Positions 11,300-24,856 of a stretch of DNA of 64,000 nt are shown piece after piece. The DNA is taken from the NCBI GenBank assembly GCA_028023455.1, contig JAQFVV010006215.1, positions 7,301,230 through 7,365,229 on the forward strand, read 5' to 3'. The stretch is from Epiperipatus broadwayi (Eukaryota > Onychophora > Udeonychophora > Euonychophora > Peripatidae). A program made the translations under genes and the position numbers. Numbering within the stretch: position 1 is the first letter of the stretch; the number at the start of each line of letters is the position of its first letter. A model generated the notes under the pieces. That model was not told the origin of the DNA. It ran no database searches and saw only the letters and a program-made list of their open reading frames with translations.

Positions 11300-14200
11300 A
11301 AAGTAAAATGGATAAATCATGCAAAAAGTAAATAAAAAAAGCAAGTTGAATATAAGAACAGTTATTTTCACCCTATTTTAGAGCTGTCTATTGTAGGTTT
11401 GACTAATCAACGGACACCAGGTGATGTAGGGCTATAAAATCTCCATCACCAAACTGACTGATTTCTGGCTTTTGTCTTTATCAATATTCATAGCTAGAAT
11501 TAATGTACTTATGCCAGAAACCAGTTGATCTTGGAGATGGAAAGTTTAAAACATTATATCAACTGTGCCACTAATTACTCAAATTTACAATTGATGGGTC
11601 TACTGTGAAGATAACTGCTCTTGGAAGCATATAAGAAATCATGTAATGTTATTAGGATGAAAGAAATGATTTATTAATTACACTTTTTTCTTTGTCTTAA
11701 AAGTATCATTTATGTGACAAATTAATTAATGAAAATAGAAATAAAATCAAAGAAGAGAGGTAAATGACTATTTCACCTAAAATACTGATCACAAAAGTGA
11801 ACAACTCCAAAATATATTAATTATCAATAATTGTTACAAAGATATAAATCAATAATAATGAAAAAAAAATTCACACACACACACACCCCACCCCAGATCA
11901 ACAGTGACAGAATGACTAAGGAAAGCTATCTATTATATCTTGGTAGTTAGTTCTAAACTATTAAGCAATATCAATTCTCTTCTTAGGCTATTATCTACAG
12001 AGCATGAGCAACCACCATTTTATATTGTGCATGTATCAACTTATTTATAAACAATATCCATTTACTATAATGAAAATCAGAAATATTAAGACAAAATTCA
12101 CAATAATATTAACTGAATGCATGTTTACAAAAATTGATCAATAATAGAATTTTGAAATTTAATAATTTTAATACTAAAATCCCACCACCCTTTTTTTTTT
12201 CTTTTGGCTATTATTATTCTAAAGAACAGGTGTTTTAATTTTACTTTATTTCTCTTTTTAAAAAGAAATCTTTTAAAATTATTTTGAAGCTGTATATTTT
12301 TTAGTTTAATAAATATATTTTGGAAATCAGTATCATTTTCCTATGATAATAATCTATTCATGTGATGATAATTCCACTAAGACTATTCCTTGTTTACTCG
12401 AAATTATGTTAGATTATTTCTACCATATAGAATTAATTGCTACATGACTTTAGAAATATCCAAACTTTATTTAAACTTTTTAAATACATTTAACTGTATA
12501 TATTTCACATAGACTACAATATAATATTCCAAGTAGTATTATTCTCCTTTCTTCCTCAGGTGTTGCTTGCCAAACCCGATATCTTTAGATTCATAAATAA
12601 ATAAATTTAAGATAATGCCTAACCAACTAGCTTTTCACAGAATGGATCACTTAGTTAAAACATCATCTTCAGTACAAATCCATAGATCCCAGATTTTATT
12701 CCCATGATAGTACTGTCCACTGGTCAGGTGGCAACATCCGAAGAAGAGAATAATACCACTTGAAACAATGTGTTATATATTAACATGTGCAATACTTACA
12801 ATCGAATGTATTTGAAAAGTTTAAATAAAAACTGAATTTTTCTAAAAACATTTTGCAATTAATACTAGATAATGGAAATAGTCCAACATATAATTACAAG
12901 TAAACTGCCATCTTCACAAACTTTCAGACTATACTATTTCTTGTGTAGTATTTTTATGAATATGCACAACTACTTTCTAACAGGATAGAGCATAGCAACA
13001 TATTTTCAATTTCTCTCATATAAAGCAAAGATTAGATGTTTCTTAAACTAGCTCAATTATCTGACCTCTCATTCTTCAAATATATGTAGGAGATAATTAG
13101 ATAATGATCGTTTTAGCGTGTACCATTGCCAAAAAAGTATGGCACCAGATAAACAATGAGTGGTCAAATATATCTTAGGATACCATTGGAGATCTTCATT
13201 AATCCAATCTTCATTAATCCATATTATACTGCCATAGCACATCATCATGCTACTATAAATTATATCTCCTTATCTATCTAATGTATAGCTTTAAAAATTA
13301 AATATAATAGTTATAATTTGTCTAGAACTGAAGGAAGTTTTGTGGTGTTCATTTTCTTCTTTTTTAGAGGAATAATTCCTGACCATCTGCATTTAAAATA
13401 CATTTAACATTTCATCTAAATAGCATGGACAAGCTCAATTCAATTGTCAATTCTGATTTCATACTATTAAACTTTGTATTTAACATAACTATATGAGCAG
13501 AAGATGGTTCTAATTACTATTTTACTATTATCTTTAGATCAGACATATACAAGTTTCAAACTAGGCCAAACAATAATAAAAATAAAACATTTTGTTCAAA
13601 CTCTTTTATTCATAATATTGTCAACTTTGAAAACATATATTGATTGAATAATTCAAAATTAAAAACCTACGTTATATAATATGCATCTTAATGATGTAAA
13701 GATCTCATTAATGTTTATGATGCAGATTTAAAATTAAAATTTTACAATAAATTGTTAAGATAGTATCGAGTAATATTAATTCATTATAGCAAAAAACTTA
13801 ACATATGTATAAATTATACAAGTTAAAATTTCAATATATAGTTTCTAATCTAAGAAATTTTCTATTATGAAAATAAAAGAGTTTAATTCGAGTTTGGAAA
13901 CACATTAACTAAATAAAAAACAATAAGCATAATTTTTAATTATATTAAAATTATGATTGCACTAATATTAAACCATGTTGACTGCATCAGTTCTAAACAA
14001 TCAACTTGATAATGTGGAACAAAAAAAACAATTAACCATTAAATCTACCTACAGCCAAAGCAAAACAACTAATCCATTTACATATGCAAACTTGTACAAT
14101 TACTTCCAAAATAACAGACACCTAGATGGATTATCAATCTTTAGCTTAAAAATGAATAATATAAGCTATCATTTTGTCATTTATTTAGTGACAAACAAGT

Positions 14201-14370
14201 ATTTCATCATCAATGCTTGAATTATCCTGAGCATCATTAACTATATCTATATTCTATTTTACAAAAGTTTCTTCATCAATTCTAACATACATTCTGAAAT
14301 ATCAACTCTAAAACATGAAAATATTTAAAATCAAAGAAATTCAAACAGTCGCAAACTTTGATTTCCTGTA
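11300..14370. other. ODR4 intron 1, first part
   Basis: This is AT-rich intronic DNA with a (CA)n run at about 11873-11887 and no coding exon that I can support. An open frame at 13975-14220 has no recognisable motif and is unlikely to be a gene. Confidence 0.5.
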
Positions 14371-14379
14371 GATCATGAA

Positions 14380-14665
14380 GATAATTTGAAGTGGAAAAAC
14401 ATTTCTATATTAGTAATTCAAAAAGTTGATTTAATTAATAAAAAAATCTAATTGTTGCATTAACTGGAATATAGATACTAATGTTATTTATCTATTACCA
14501 ATGCAATTTTAAAATCAGTACTCACTATAAATTCACAACAATGTTCTTATATAAATGGTCTAATGGAAGTGGCAAAGCATTTTTGTATCACATATTAATT
14601 CAAAAAGTTGATTTAATAATAATAATAATAATAAATCATTAATTGTTGCATAAACTGGAATAACA
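14380..14665 (+). repeat. Diverged direct repeat pair in ODR4 intron 1
   Basis: Segments at about 14380-14490 and 14563-14665 share GAAGTGG.AAA.CATTT, ATTCAAAAAGTTGATTTAAT and AATTGTTGCAT.AACTGGAATA. A (TAA)n expansion sits in the second copy. Confidence 0.65.
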
Positions 14666-15226
14666 ACTACTTTATAGACCAAATCTTTCTGTAGCAGAAC
14701 CCTGCTTTTCATGTCAATAGTTTATATAAGATGAGCCAAAATTATTAATTCATTTTTTTTTTAAAAACTGAAGAGAAAAATACTATCATATTGGGAAAAT
14801 TTAATAATGTAGAAACTGTTACAGATAACATTGAGTATCATAATTTTAAATAAAATTTAAAACATTTTTCCTTCTCATAAATATTAAATAATTAAATTTT
14901 TTTAAAGTCAAACACTGAAACTTAATTATTTGTAAGACTATGACAATTAAAAATACTGCATAATGACTCCTAGTAAAATCCTATTTTTACAACATTTTTT
15001 AAAGTACTTTTAAATCACCATTTTTGGGTAGGCTCCATCCTTTAAAAGTAAATGCTTTATTCTCCATATAACAAATTACCTTCCACTAACTATAACTGGT
15101 TATAAATATTTCTTATTAATTATCCTTAGCGTTTATGATAAACTTATAATTCTGTTATTTACTTAAAAAATTTTATTATTCCCCTTTCTTTAATTATTTA
15201 AGTCATTCATAATTTTTTTTATAAAA

Positions 15227-15632
15227 CATATGTAAATATATAAAAATAATTAATACATTAAAGATCAGCCTGTCAAGCTATTGTGCATGCGCTTTTTACG
15301 AGTGTTAATAATAAATGAATACTTTGACTCCCAACACAAGATATAGTATTTAGGAAAGAATAAAATGAATCACTTATTCTAACCACCCAAATGCTTATTT
15401 ATGGGCAAATCTTAAGTACTGGAAGTGAAAGCGTGAGGATAGACCACTCACTTTAAATTACTGTTTACGATGTCTGAATGAATGACGCCGACGAAATTAT
15501 CTAGAATTTACTAAACGTCATTCTCAAATGAAACTTAAACATATGTAAATAAGCATTTATTTTATATAGCGTATGTTTATAAATTGTAATACATTAAAGA
15601 TCAGCCTGTCAAGCTATTGTGCATGCGCTTTA
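15227..15632 (+). repeat. Direct repeats (~45 bp identical) flanking ~290 bp
   Basis: The same stretch, starting ATACATTAAAGATCAGCCTG and running through TGTGCATGCGCTTT, occurs at 15253-15295 and 15589-15632. Each is preceded by AAACATATGTAAATA (about 15227 and 15538). The enclosed segment is more GC-rich, with GACGCCGACG, and has no open frame. The arrangement resembles a small element with terminal direct repeats or a recent segmental duplication. Confidence 0.7.
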
Positions 15633-15639
15633 TTATTTT

Positions 15640-18600
15640 AATAGAATGTGTAAACAATCATTTAACAAATATAACCAACACACCAACCTTATCGTTCTAT
15701 TTGACTGTACATGAAAGCAATAAAAGTCACCCACAAAAAGGCAATCTATGTAAAGTACACTAGCAACTTTGTCCCAAACACAGATTAGTAAAATAATATT
15801 TTTTAGTTCATAATGCTTTCACAGAAATTCTGAAATTACTTGACAAACATATTTTTCTTTCATTTGCAAAAAAAAATTAAATAAAATAAAACCAATACTT
15901 TAATTATTATAGAATTTATTCAAAATGATTTAAAAACCTCTTATTTAGTTTCATAAATAGCTTATTAATATTATATTTTAAAATTGCTAAAATATAAGAA
16001 TACATAACTAAATATACATATAATGTTTTTACAATAATTAACAATTTGTTATATAAAAGATGTTTTAATAAAATGAAATAGTAATCAACAAAAATTATAT
16101 TTTTCCAGTAACTTAAATAGATACTGCTACTAGTCTATATATAAGAATGTATGATTTTAAACCTGATGAGAAAACCAACTAATGAATCTATCTATTTTTA
16201 TTTATAAGTTACATGTTAATATACGATGCCTATAAATAACTTTTTCTTTTTTATTGAATTTATTATTATTTATAGAATAATTAAAAAGTGAAAAAAAAGA
16301 GTTTAAAACATAGTTTATATAGAACAAAATGTTATTTAACATTATTTTTGAAGATCTACATGTTATATGAAGAAGGAAAGACAATATTAGATAAAAAGTT
16401 AAAAATATGAGTGGCATTGGAAAAGAAAGTTGAATAAAATAATGTGTATCAAATAAACAATATAAAAAACATTGAAAAAGAGTAAGTGATTTTACTTCCA
16501 GAAGCAAAAAAAAAATAATGAAATAAGCTTAGAACAATAGTAGTAAAAGCATCTATAGAAAAGATGGTGATCAGCAATATGATGATGATAAAAAAAAAGA
16601 TTAATGAAAACAACTAAAAGTTAAATTATTTATTAATTAAATTAATGAGAAGAACTATAAAATTTACATTTAAAAAAATGGATGTAAAGTAATGATTTAA
16701 TATATCCATGCTTTCATTTCAATGCCATTAAGATTAGTCTCTATAAGTGCCTTTAGGTTTGAAAATAAAGATGGTCATTCTTATTTTGTCAAAGTCTTTA
16801 TCCTGTGGCTAGAATGACAGTATCTTCACATTTAACAGTGATGATTTAATATTATGTCCAGCAGTAATGAGGAAGGTTTATTACCTTCTAAATAGAATTA
16901 TTATCTAATAGATAAAGGGTGAATTGAATTATTTCACTCTAGAAGATCAATGTACAATCAAAGGTAGTTTTTTTGTTGTTGTTTTTATAAAAAAAAATAC
17001 AGAGGAGAAAGTAATTTTTGGTCATAATTAAAAGATGAGTTTTTTTTGGATAGTAATTTAGGCAATAGAGAAAATATAATCATTGAAAAAGTGAACTTTC
17101 AATACAGATAATACATTTAAGTTTTAAAAAAATTAAACACTGAATGTAGAGGAAAGTTGTTCCAGTGAATGATTTTTTTATTTGGAGATCAGCATTTAAC
17201 AATAAAGCAAGAAAGCTGTTTGCCTAAACAAGAAAGAGAAAGAAAATTGAAGCTTACAAAAATAAAATAAAATAAATTAGCAGAAAGATGAGGAATGAAA
17301 AAAAAAAATGAGAGAGGACAGATTCTTGGGATATACTAGCATTTATAAAACAGACATTGAAGTAATCTGGATAGCCATTTTGTAAATTCAAAAGAAAGAA
17401 CAAATAAAAAAAGCATGTTAAAAGTGATTTACAATAGACTAATCCAAACAACTGCTCTAGTTTTTTCAAATTTCTAATACTGCATATTAAATAACATTGA
17501 TTAAAAAAAAAATGCTGATAGTTTCAAATGTCTTAATTAATGTCTAATTGTTTAATTTTTTAAAATATGAAAAAAGTTCATGCTTGATTATTTTTTCTAT
17601 AAGATTGGGAGAAATAAAAAAAAAGTTCTGGCAATAAAATGTTTGTCAGGATTGGTTTATCAGATAAAAATCTGAATATGAGGAATTTTTTAGAAAACAG
17701 AGCACAATATCTAATTTATAAAAAAATTTATAGCAACATTTGAGCACAAAGGTAAGTTGGGAGGTTTTCAAAACAATAGATGAAATGCTGTGTGGACCTA
17801 AAGATTTTCTAGTACTAAACTTGAAAAAAAAAATTTAAATAGAGAAGTAATGAATTAGAAAATATGGATAAAAAGACAAATTTTTCCCTTGAAAAAAATC
17901 ATAAAAGTACCATAATCCTTAATTTAAAATGGAAAAGAAATGATCCCAATATTGTTATTGGCAAGAATCTAAGAAAAAAAAAACCCCAGTTACTTATTAA
18001 GAAAAGAAGATTGGTTTTTATTTCAAATATTTTTGACAAATATTAATTTGGTTTAACTTCTAATGAATGGTTTTCAATAATAACATAAAAAGGCATATTG
18101 TATAAGTCTGGCAAACTTATATTAAAAATTGGACTTTTTTAAAATCATAAAATGTGAACAATATTCTGAATAGCTTATCTTGAAATAAATTTATGATTTA
18201 CTTATTTATTAATTATTAAATATCAAAATATCAGCAAATGAAGAGCCATCAATTTTAAGACACTTGCTTCAAACTTGTATTTATTTATAAATTCATCAAG
18301 AAACTTTTAAAAAAAAAACACCTCTATCTTAAGAGGTTCAAAACAAAAAGATAAATATTTCTAAAAATACAATTAACAAGTACAATTTCTTTAATTTCTT
18401 TAAATAGTAAATATATTCCAATAACAAATATGAGCCTTGTATATCTGGAAATGATAATGTTAATATCAATTTAAACATTTACAATGTTGGCATAAATCTT
18501 TAACATGAAGATAACTAAAAGCTTCAAATAAAAATAAAAATGCTCATTAAAACAATCAGAATTAATGATAATCAAATGGATTGTTACTTGAGAGATCCTA

Positions 18601-20400
18601 TGATATTCAAGCTGAGTTAATCTGCAATCCAAAGAACTTTAGTTCTTGAATTCAACAATCTATCATTGCACTAAATCATGTAGGGAATGATATAAATTTT
18701 GACAGCTCAGACCTACCAAATCAAAAATCATCCAATATTTTTGTTAAACTTTAATCTCTGCTGACAAACAAACAAAAAAAAAAAAAGATTCATAATCATA
18801 ATAGAATTAATATGGAGGAAAATTATGTAGATCTTAAATGGACAAAAAATATATTTCACTTCTATAAAGTTCAACCTGCAGATGTTTAATGAAACTTTAA
18901 AAGGTGCTATGGGCCTTAGTTTCAAAGAGCAAAAGCTTTGAATACAGACTTAAAACAAGTGAAAACATTCTACACAATCTACCATATGTTCTGGTTCTAA
19001 ATAAATTTCAATGTACTTTGCACATCAAGAAAAGATAAATTCAATATTTAAAGGTTGCAGAGAAGGCCTGATGTGATTGATTAAATAAGATAATTTGTCT
19101 CAGGTTTAAAAACCTATTATTATCTCAGATGATAGTTCATGATAAATCCAACAAAATCAACATTAATGAAGAAAACTGTTCGTGAAGGCATTTATTATCA
19201 AGAGGATTTTATGACTCGAAGAAATATAAAAACAATACAAATCAAATCCATATAAATGGCTTAATAAGTAAAAAAAAGAAAAACCAATAACATTATTAAT
19301 TACTTCCTGAATTTTAATGAATAAATAAAGAATTTTTCTATACTGACAATTCATTACATTATCATTGTTTCAACACCTAAGAAATATAAGACAAAATTAG
19401 GATAGTCAAGATTGCTTAAAGCTCTAGATTTATTGAATTGTGTCAATAATCGTTTAACTAAAAATAAAAGATCAAAAATAATAAATAAATTATCTAAGGT
19501 ACTTTAAAAAAAAAAAAATATATTATTCTATCAAAAGAAAAAAATCCAACATTACCGGATAAATTGTGAATCAGGTACTAACAAATCAAAGTATTGTCTT
19601 ATAAAAATCTACAAATAAATAGCCCAATTAGTATTCTGATTAGGTACATATTGAATAAATGTATAAATATTGATGAACTAAAATATATAATTTCTCTGCC
19701 AAATAGTTTGAAAATTAAGTTTGGGTAATTTGTAACTGTTTGATAGGATGATAGAAAAATAACCAAGCAATGCGTTAAATTATTGCGATTTAATATTCTC
19801 GTTTTAAAGTCAAAACTAATTTAATTTCTGAACATAAATGTATTATTTCAAAACAATAAGGTGTATTGAATTTTAGACAGATAGTAATAACACTGTAAAT
19901 AATGGCCGTTTGAGAAAAGGTGCACTATATTCAGAGCCAAAACTTCTCACCAATGAAAGCTAGAACTAGAAACTAGTTTGGGGATAAAATCACCGGATAG
20001 GGATTTTATTAACTACTACCATCTGCATCTATAGAGTTCTCAAGCTATACAAGATAACAGAATTGAGATACGAAAAATAATTTGCTATTTATTATTTCAA
20101 CGTTTTCCTTAAAGTACATATATCTTAATTACATCATCTATAGTAATTATATGCATTTACATATATATCACTATATTTCTAAATATAATGCTGAGGATTA
20201 TCATGTATAAAATACATTAAAAATTTGATTAATAAAAATACGATAAATACACAACTCAGTAGATAGTAATCTTTTAGTAGAAAAAAAAATACGTATAATC
20301 ATTTGAAGTTTTCTAAATTAATGTCTTTATTATATAAATAATAAAATTTAATAGTAATAACTTATAAAATCTACCATGTAAATAAACAAACATGATTATC
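15640..20400. other. ODR4 intron 1, remainder
   Basis: I see no supported genes. The interval holds A/T homopolymers and short low-complexity open frames only. The sequence CAGAAACTAGTTTGGGGATA-like at about 19960-19990 is shared with the repeat at 27339-27355. Confidence 0.5.
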
Positions 20401-20421
20401 TTATTTTAGAAACAATCTTAC

Positions 20422-20517
20422 CTGACCAATTATTAAACCTAAAACTGGATCGGAATTCTGGAAAAAATTTTGAATATAAGAATGCACATTTTCCTCAACT
20501 ACAATTAATCTACCCAT
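20422..20517 (-). CDS. ODR4: ODR-4 homologue, exon 1 with start codon
   Basis: The exon encodes MGRLIVVEENVHSYIQNFFQ and ends VLGLIIGQ before the donor CAG|GTAAGA. The MGR...VEE opening and the G(L)(L/I)IGQ end are the conserved ODR-4 N-terminus, so the ATG at 20517 is well supported. It joins in phase 0 to STSEKDL in exon 2 across an intron of about 9.1 kb. No CpG-rich promoter or TATA box is evident upstream (20518-20700). The exon-intron layout and lack of stops indicate a functional host gene and not a processed copy. Confidence 0.85.
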
Positions 20518-21248
20518 TTGGCTACGTAAGTAATGTGGTTACTAGAGGATTACCAACTACAATATAACTACAGAAGTATAGAAAAGAAGCAAAAATGTAC
20601 ACGTAATTTCACATTAGTACACTGTTTTGATTCCCTGTATTTTAATTTTTATCCTCCGGAAATTCTTCAATGTTTATTCAGAAAAATGTTTTACGATTAA
20701 AATTTATTTTCATGGAAATCTGGAATAATAATAATAATTTGAGATTTTTATATTTATCAGTGAAGTACGATATCTGACGAAACTTTAAAAAAAAATTTTT
20801 TTTTTTTTGTCTTTTTATCACATCTTTATGATCATTTTTTTAATTATTAGTATAATATTTTTGAACTTGTAAAATATATAAAATTATATTTTGGGTTTAA
20901 TACTTTTTATAATTTTATACGTATATTTACTCAAACGAAATATATTTTAAAGTTATTATAGTAATAATAAATATCTTTGTAGTAGTAAATGACCATGTAC
21001 AATTATGTTTTTGATGAACTTAATATATTTATTAGATGCCCAACAAAACAAATGCTTTGCATCATTATGAAAAACGATTCTTTGCAAATAATTATCATGA
21101 TATATATAACATGATCATGTTTCTAAATAATATGAGGTTGGAAAATACTAACAGCAAAGTGTGAAGTATCAGAAAATAGTTTGAAAATCTGACTGACTGT
21201 CTTTTGAAATATTTTATATAAGTGCAATGAACTTTTGTTACAGATATA

Positions 21249-21403
21249 TTACTTTTTACAATGCTTTTTTTACAACCCACGATTGCCTCAGCAATGTTCT
21301 TCAAAACCTCTATAATGGAAATATAAGTAGAAGTTTTGAAGAAGATTTTTGGGGCAATCAAAACTGTTAATAATAGGTTGTAAAAAAACATTGTAAAAAG
21401 TAA
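21249..21403. repeat. 155-bp fold-back MITE
   Basis: The ends TTACTTTTTACAATG and, in reverse complement, CATTGTAAAAAGTAA are inverted copies. Pairing continues inward through TACAACC, GATTGCC and TTCTTCAAAAC to a short loop near 21312-21330. No coding capacity is present. The whole unit would form a near-continuous hairpin, the layout of a palindromic MITE. Confidence 0.75.
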
Positions 21404-21404
21404 T

Positions 21405-23520
21405 AAAGAACATAGATGATATTAATATTATATGGACTTGGCAATGCAGTAAAGAAGATAAAGATATTTTTTTACTAATAATTGTGGAATTATGATGAAA
21501 TCCTTCTAATAATAATTAGTCATGTATTGAATGACCATACCTTATTGTAACAAGCACAGACGACATTACATTGTTTTTTTATTATTAAACATGTTCGCAT
21601 TTAAAAATTTTCTTTAAGAATTAAAAATTGAAATTAAATATCATCTTAAACTCGTATATATAAATCGCACAGATAAAAAAAAAAAAAAATTATTAAAATA
21701 AAACTTTATTAAAAATAGAAAGGTATTTTAAAAACAAAAACCTAAAAAGATTTAGAGATAAAAATATATCTTTAAGTTTGAAAACACATTAATTAATCAG
21801 AAATGGAAATGATTGTTTTAATTAGTTAAATGTAAACTAGCCTTGGGCATTTAAATGTAAAAACATCGGTCAGATAGGAAAACAATAGAAACAAATAGCC
21901 AAGAATGAAAAACAATGGAATCGGGTCTCAGCGAAAGGACCATATCATCATCATGACATAATGTCCATTGGATCCTTCAAATTAATATAAAAGGACAAGT
22001 TTGAAAATTATTAATTAATTATTATTACGATGTGACTATATGTATTAGTATGGAGTTGGAGGTGAAGGGATTGAAAGACGCACTTTCAATTCCTTCAGCT
22101 GTTAAAGAAAAGGGAGTGAAACATCATTTTCTTCATTGAGGACCAGTTAAAGCAAAAACCTCCGGATGGATAAAAACAACGGCTAACAAAACAAATATCT
22201 TCAGTACGGCGTGGGAATTCCCGTTCAGAATTACAAACGACTACAAATTATGGACCTTTTAAAATCGTAAGAACTTTATTTTCATTTGAAAACATAGAAC
22301 TCTAAATTCTAAACCTTTTAGTAAATAATACAAATAGAATCCTATCTAACCAAACTAAATTCTTTATTAATAATGTTATTTGGTGTATTTTTTTTTTTTA
22401 TTTATGTAAAATCATTTCCATTTATATTTTTTTTTTGTTCTTTAAGTTTTATTGTGATTTTTGCTGTGCGATAAATTAAATTATATAAATGTTAAACTTA
22501 AGTCAGGCGTGAATGGCTGTATAGATTTGTAAAGTTATATTAGGGGAGGGTAATCTTAGGTTATTTGTGTCGTAGTTGAATTGGGTCAATGGATTGGATA
22601 TATTGGTGTGATTAGTAGATGTAATATTGATTCGCTATGGGCAGAATCGCTTCATACGCCGCACACTTCCATATGCCTATGTAAGGAATTATAAGTCGGA
22701 TACCGCAGTTCCTTTCTATGGAGTTTTTTGTTTTATTGCTCTTCTTTGCAGATAGATGTAATATTCCTATCTGATGAGAGGCAATTTCTTCTCTTAACTT
22801 TTTGTGCTGCCGTATTTTATTACATTGAATACATCGATGTATCAGATGAATTGATGCCAGTTTGACTACGAATTTTAGCCTAAGGTTAAATAGGGATAGA
22901 ATGTTGATTTTCAAATGCAAATCTATGTAGTCTATTCATACTCGACACTAAATAAAAATGCATTAAATTTAAGTTGTTTATAGACGTTTGCATGGATTCG
23001 TTATTGGTTAATTATGTTTTGGATTTCATATTTGATCAAAATATATAGACATTCGATAAATAATGATACCTCACGGTATCTAAAATGTAATTTATTCGGA
23101 TGTCTTTTAAGTTATTGGTGACAATGCAAGTATCTTATGGTGAATACTATTGGGTTACTTATAAATTTCCCTCTGCAATTGTTGGTATCAATGATTTTAT
23201 ATTTTGATCGTTTATGTTTATTTTGAAATGTTTTTGACCGTTGTAATCTATGTAACCGATCTATACTCAACATATTAAAACAAGCTTTTATAATCCCATC
23301 TGTGCGAACTTATAAAAAAATTAAAATGTAAATTTATAAAAACTAAATGTAAATTAAAGTCAAAAATCAAAGTTAAAAATGTAAGTTAAATTTTAAAATG
23401 TAAAACTAATACTAAAATAATTTTAAATCTTATATATATGTGCATAAATAAATGTTGTGTACGAATTACTGGCAGTGGCTTATTTTATTCTTTTTTTAAA
23501 AAAATTATTCTTAGATAAGA
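21405..23520. other. Intergenic stretch upstream of ODR4
   Basis: It is AT-rich, with a somewhat more GC-rich patch at about 22500-22920. On the minus strand that patch gives a 102-codon open frame with a Cys/His piece (LIHRCIQCNKIRQH). I do not recognise it, and it has no flanking splice sites that I trust, so it is not called a gene. Confidence 0.4.
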
Positions 23521-23534
23521 ATTCATAAATATAA

Positions 23535-23580
23535 ATCTCTGCTATTCCACTGAGCTAGTGACATGGGCTAACGACCGGAA
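23535..23580 (-). repeat. tRNA A-box-like SINE head
   Basis: The minus strand reads CACTAGCTCAGTGGAATAGC (A box at 23548-23558), an exact TAGCTCAGTGG promoter element as in tRNA genes. No B box or acceptor stem can be found downstream, so it is a truncated tRNA-derived SINE and not a tRNA gene. Confidence 0.45.
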
Positions 23581-23938
23581 TAAAGAAAAAAGAAAAATTA
23601 TTTTTTTTTGGACTTACGTATCTGCCTACTCTATAAATTTTTCTAGGTTAAAATGCCTAGATGGCGCCCTGTAGTGCAGATCATGGTAAGCTGTTTTTCT
23701 CCGGATTGTTACATTATAGATTATTAATATCTTAAGACTCTTCAAGTGACATTTTAAATTTTGCTTGATATGTGTCACATAATCAAAATATTACCATGAT
23801 AAACAATTACATTTTTTGTAGTTTTAATTCACATTCACTTTAATTTTTTGCTTTAAATTCTTGTATTTTTTATGAAGATCTATATGTATTTTAATATTCA
23901 GACAAGTAGAGAAGATCATATATAAAGAGAGAGCCAAT

Positions 23939-24487
23939 CAGAGGGGGACAAGGGGGGCAGCTTCCCCAGGCCCCACAATATTAGGGACCTCAATTTGGCA
24001 ACTCAATATGTTAAACAAAAATTTATGAGAAGGTAAAGTGATGTCACAGCTCATAGAATGACCTTAATTTTACAGTTAAATCCCAAAAAAATATCCGAGA
24101 AAAACTTTTCCAAGCAGGCATACCACAAGTCGAAAACAAAGCCAGTTTAAGGATGAGGTGCCAATTTGGTGACTCTGTGGCAAAAGTGACTGCAGCGCTC
24201 GGCGGTAACATTAATAGTCTCAGCCCCCTGTCAGTTCTGTGCTAACAGTGTTTTATGATATTAACAATGCTAGAAGTGAATTTATCCTATCCAAGTGCTA
24301 TCTGGATCTGATCTGCTTGCTCGTTTCTGTGACTCGTAACTAACTGCTCCCAGAGTTTTTTTTTTGCCCTGCAAGTAAAAACTTTTATTTCTTCTCTCCC
24401 CCCCCCCCCCATGATCTTATTTTAAATTTTGAATAGCTTCTAAAATATTAGTTGCCCTGGGCCTTGAATTTTCTTTGAAAGGCCCTG
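23939..24487. mobile_element. Putative non-autonomous hAT-like element
   Basis: The left edge CAGAGGGGGACAAGGGGGGC leads into CCCCAGGCCCC. The right edge, read inward, is CAGGGCCTTTCAAAG followed by AAGGCCCAGGGCAAC. CAG starts, G-runs and a GGCCC(C) motif 30-40 bp in are the pattern of hAT termini such as the element at 32791-36115. There is no transposase, a C14 run near 24397, and flanks that do not give a clear 8-bp duplication. The right border lies only about 12 bp from the next hairpin. Confidence 0.5.
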
Positions 24488-24499
24488 TATATATATATC

Positions 24500-24775
24500 A
24501 AATCAAAACTACCCCAAATCCAAAATTAAACCAGACCAGCATAAAAACAATATTAAAACACAACCTAAGGTTTCACTGCTACAAGCAGACTTCTCAAGTG
24601 TAAAGAACTACAAAAACTACACAATATATATAATATTAAAAACTACCCACAAATCCATTCACTTAGTTCTTTACACTTGAGAAGTCTGCTTGTAGCAGTG
24701 AAACCTTAGGTTGTGTTTTAATATTGTTTTTGTGCTGGTCTGGTTTAATTTTGGATTTGGGGTAATTTTGATTTT
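24500..24775. repeat. Long hairpin: ~112-bp inverted arms, ~51-nt loop
   Basis: The left arm at about 24500-24611 and the right arm at about 24663-24775 are near-perfect inverted copies. The left arm runs from AAATCAAAACTACCCC through CAGACTTCTCAAGTGTAAAG, and the right arm starts CTTTACACTTGAGAAGTCTG. Few mismatches separate the arms, so the element is either young or being kept similar. There is no coding potential. It is probably a fold-back MITE; a transcript would form a long double-stranded stem. Confidence 0.85.
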
Positions 24776-24856
24776 ATATTGACTAGTTTAGCTTTATGCT
24801 TGTAATGTTTATATATATATATAAATACAAGTATAGTGTATATACTTAAGCTAGAT

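Noticed and set aside
23548-23558. tRNA gene
   Set aside because: There is an A box only; no B box, anticodon arm or acceptor stem can be found.
23640-23690. Short plus-strand exon between TTTTCTAG and GTAAGC
   Set aside because: There are only about 13 codons, no family is recognised, and the TAGATGGCGC motif recurs at 60855 as a dispersed repeat.
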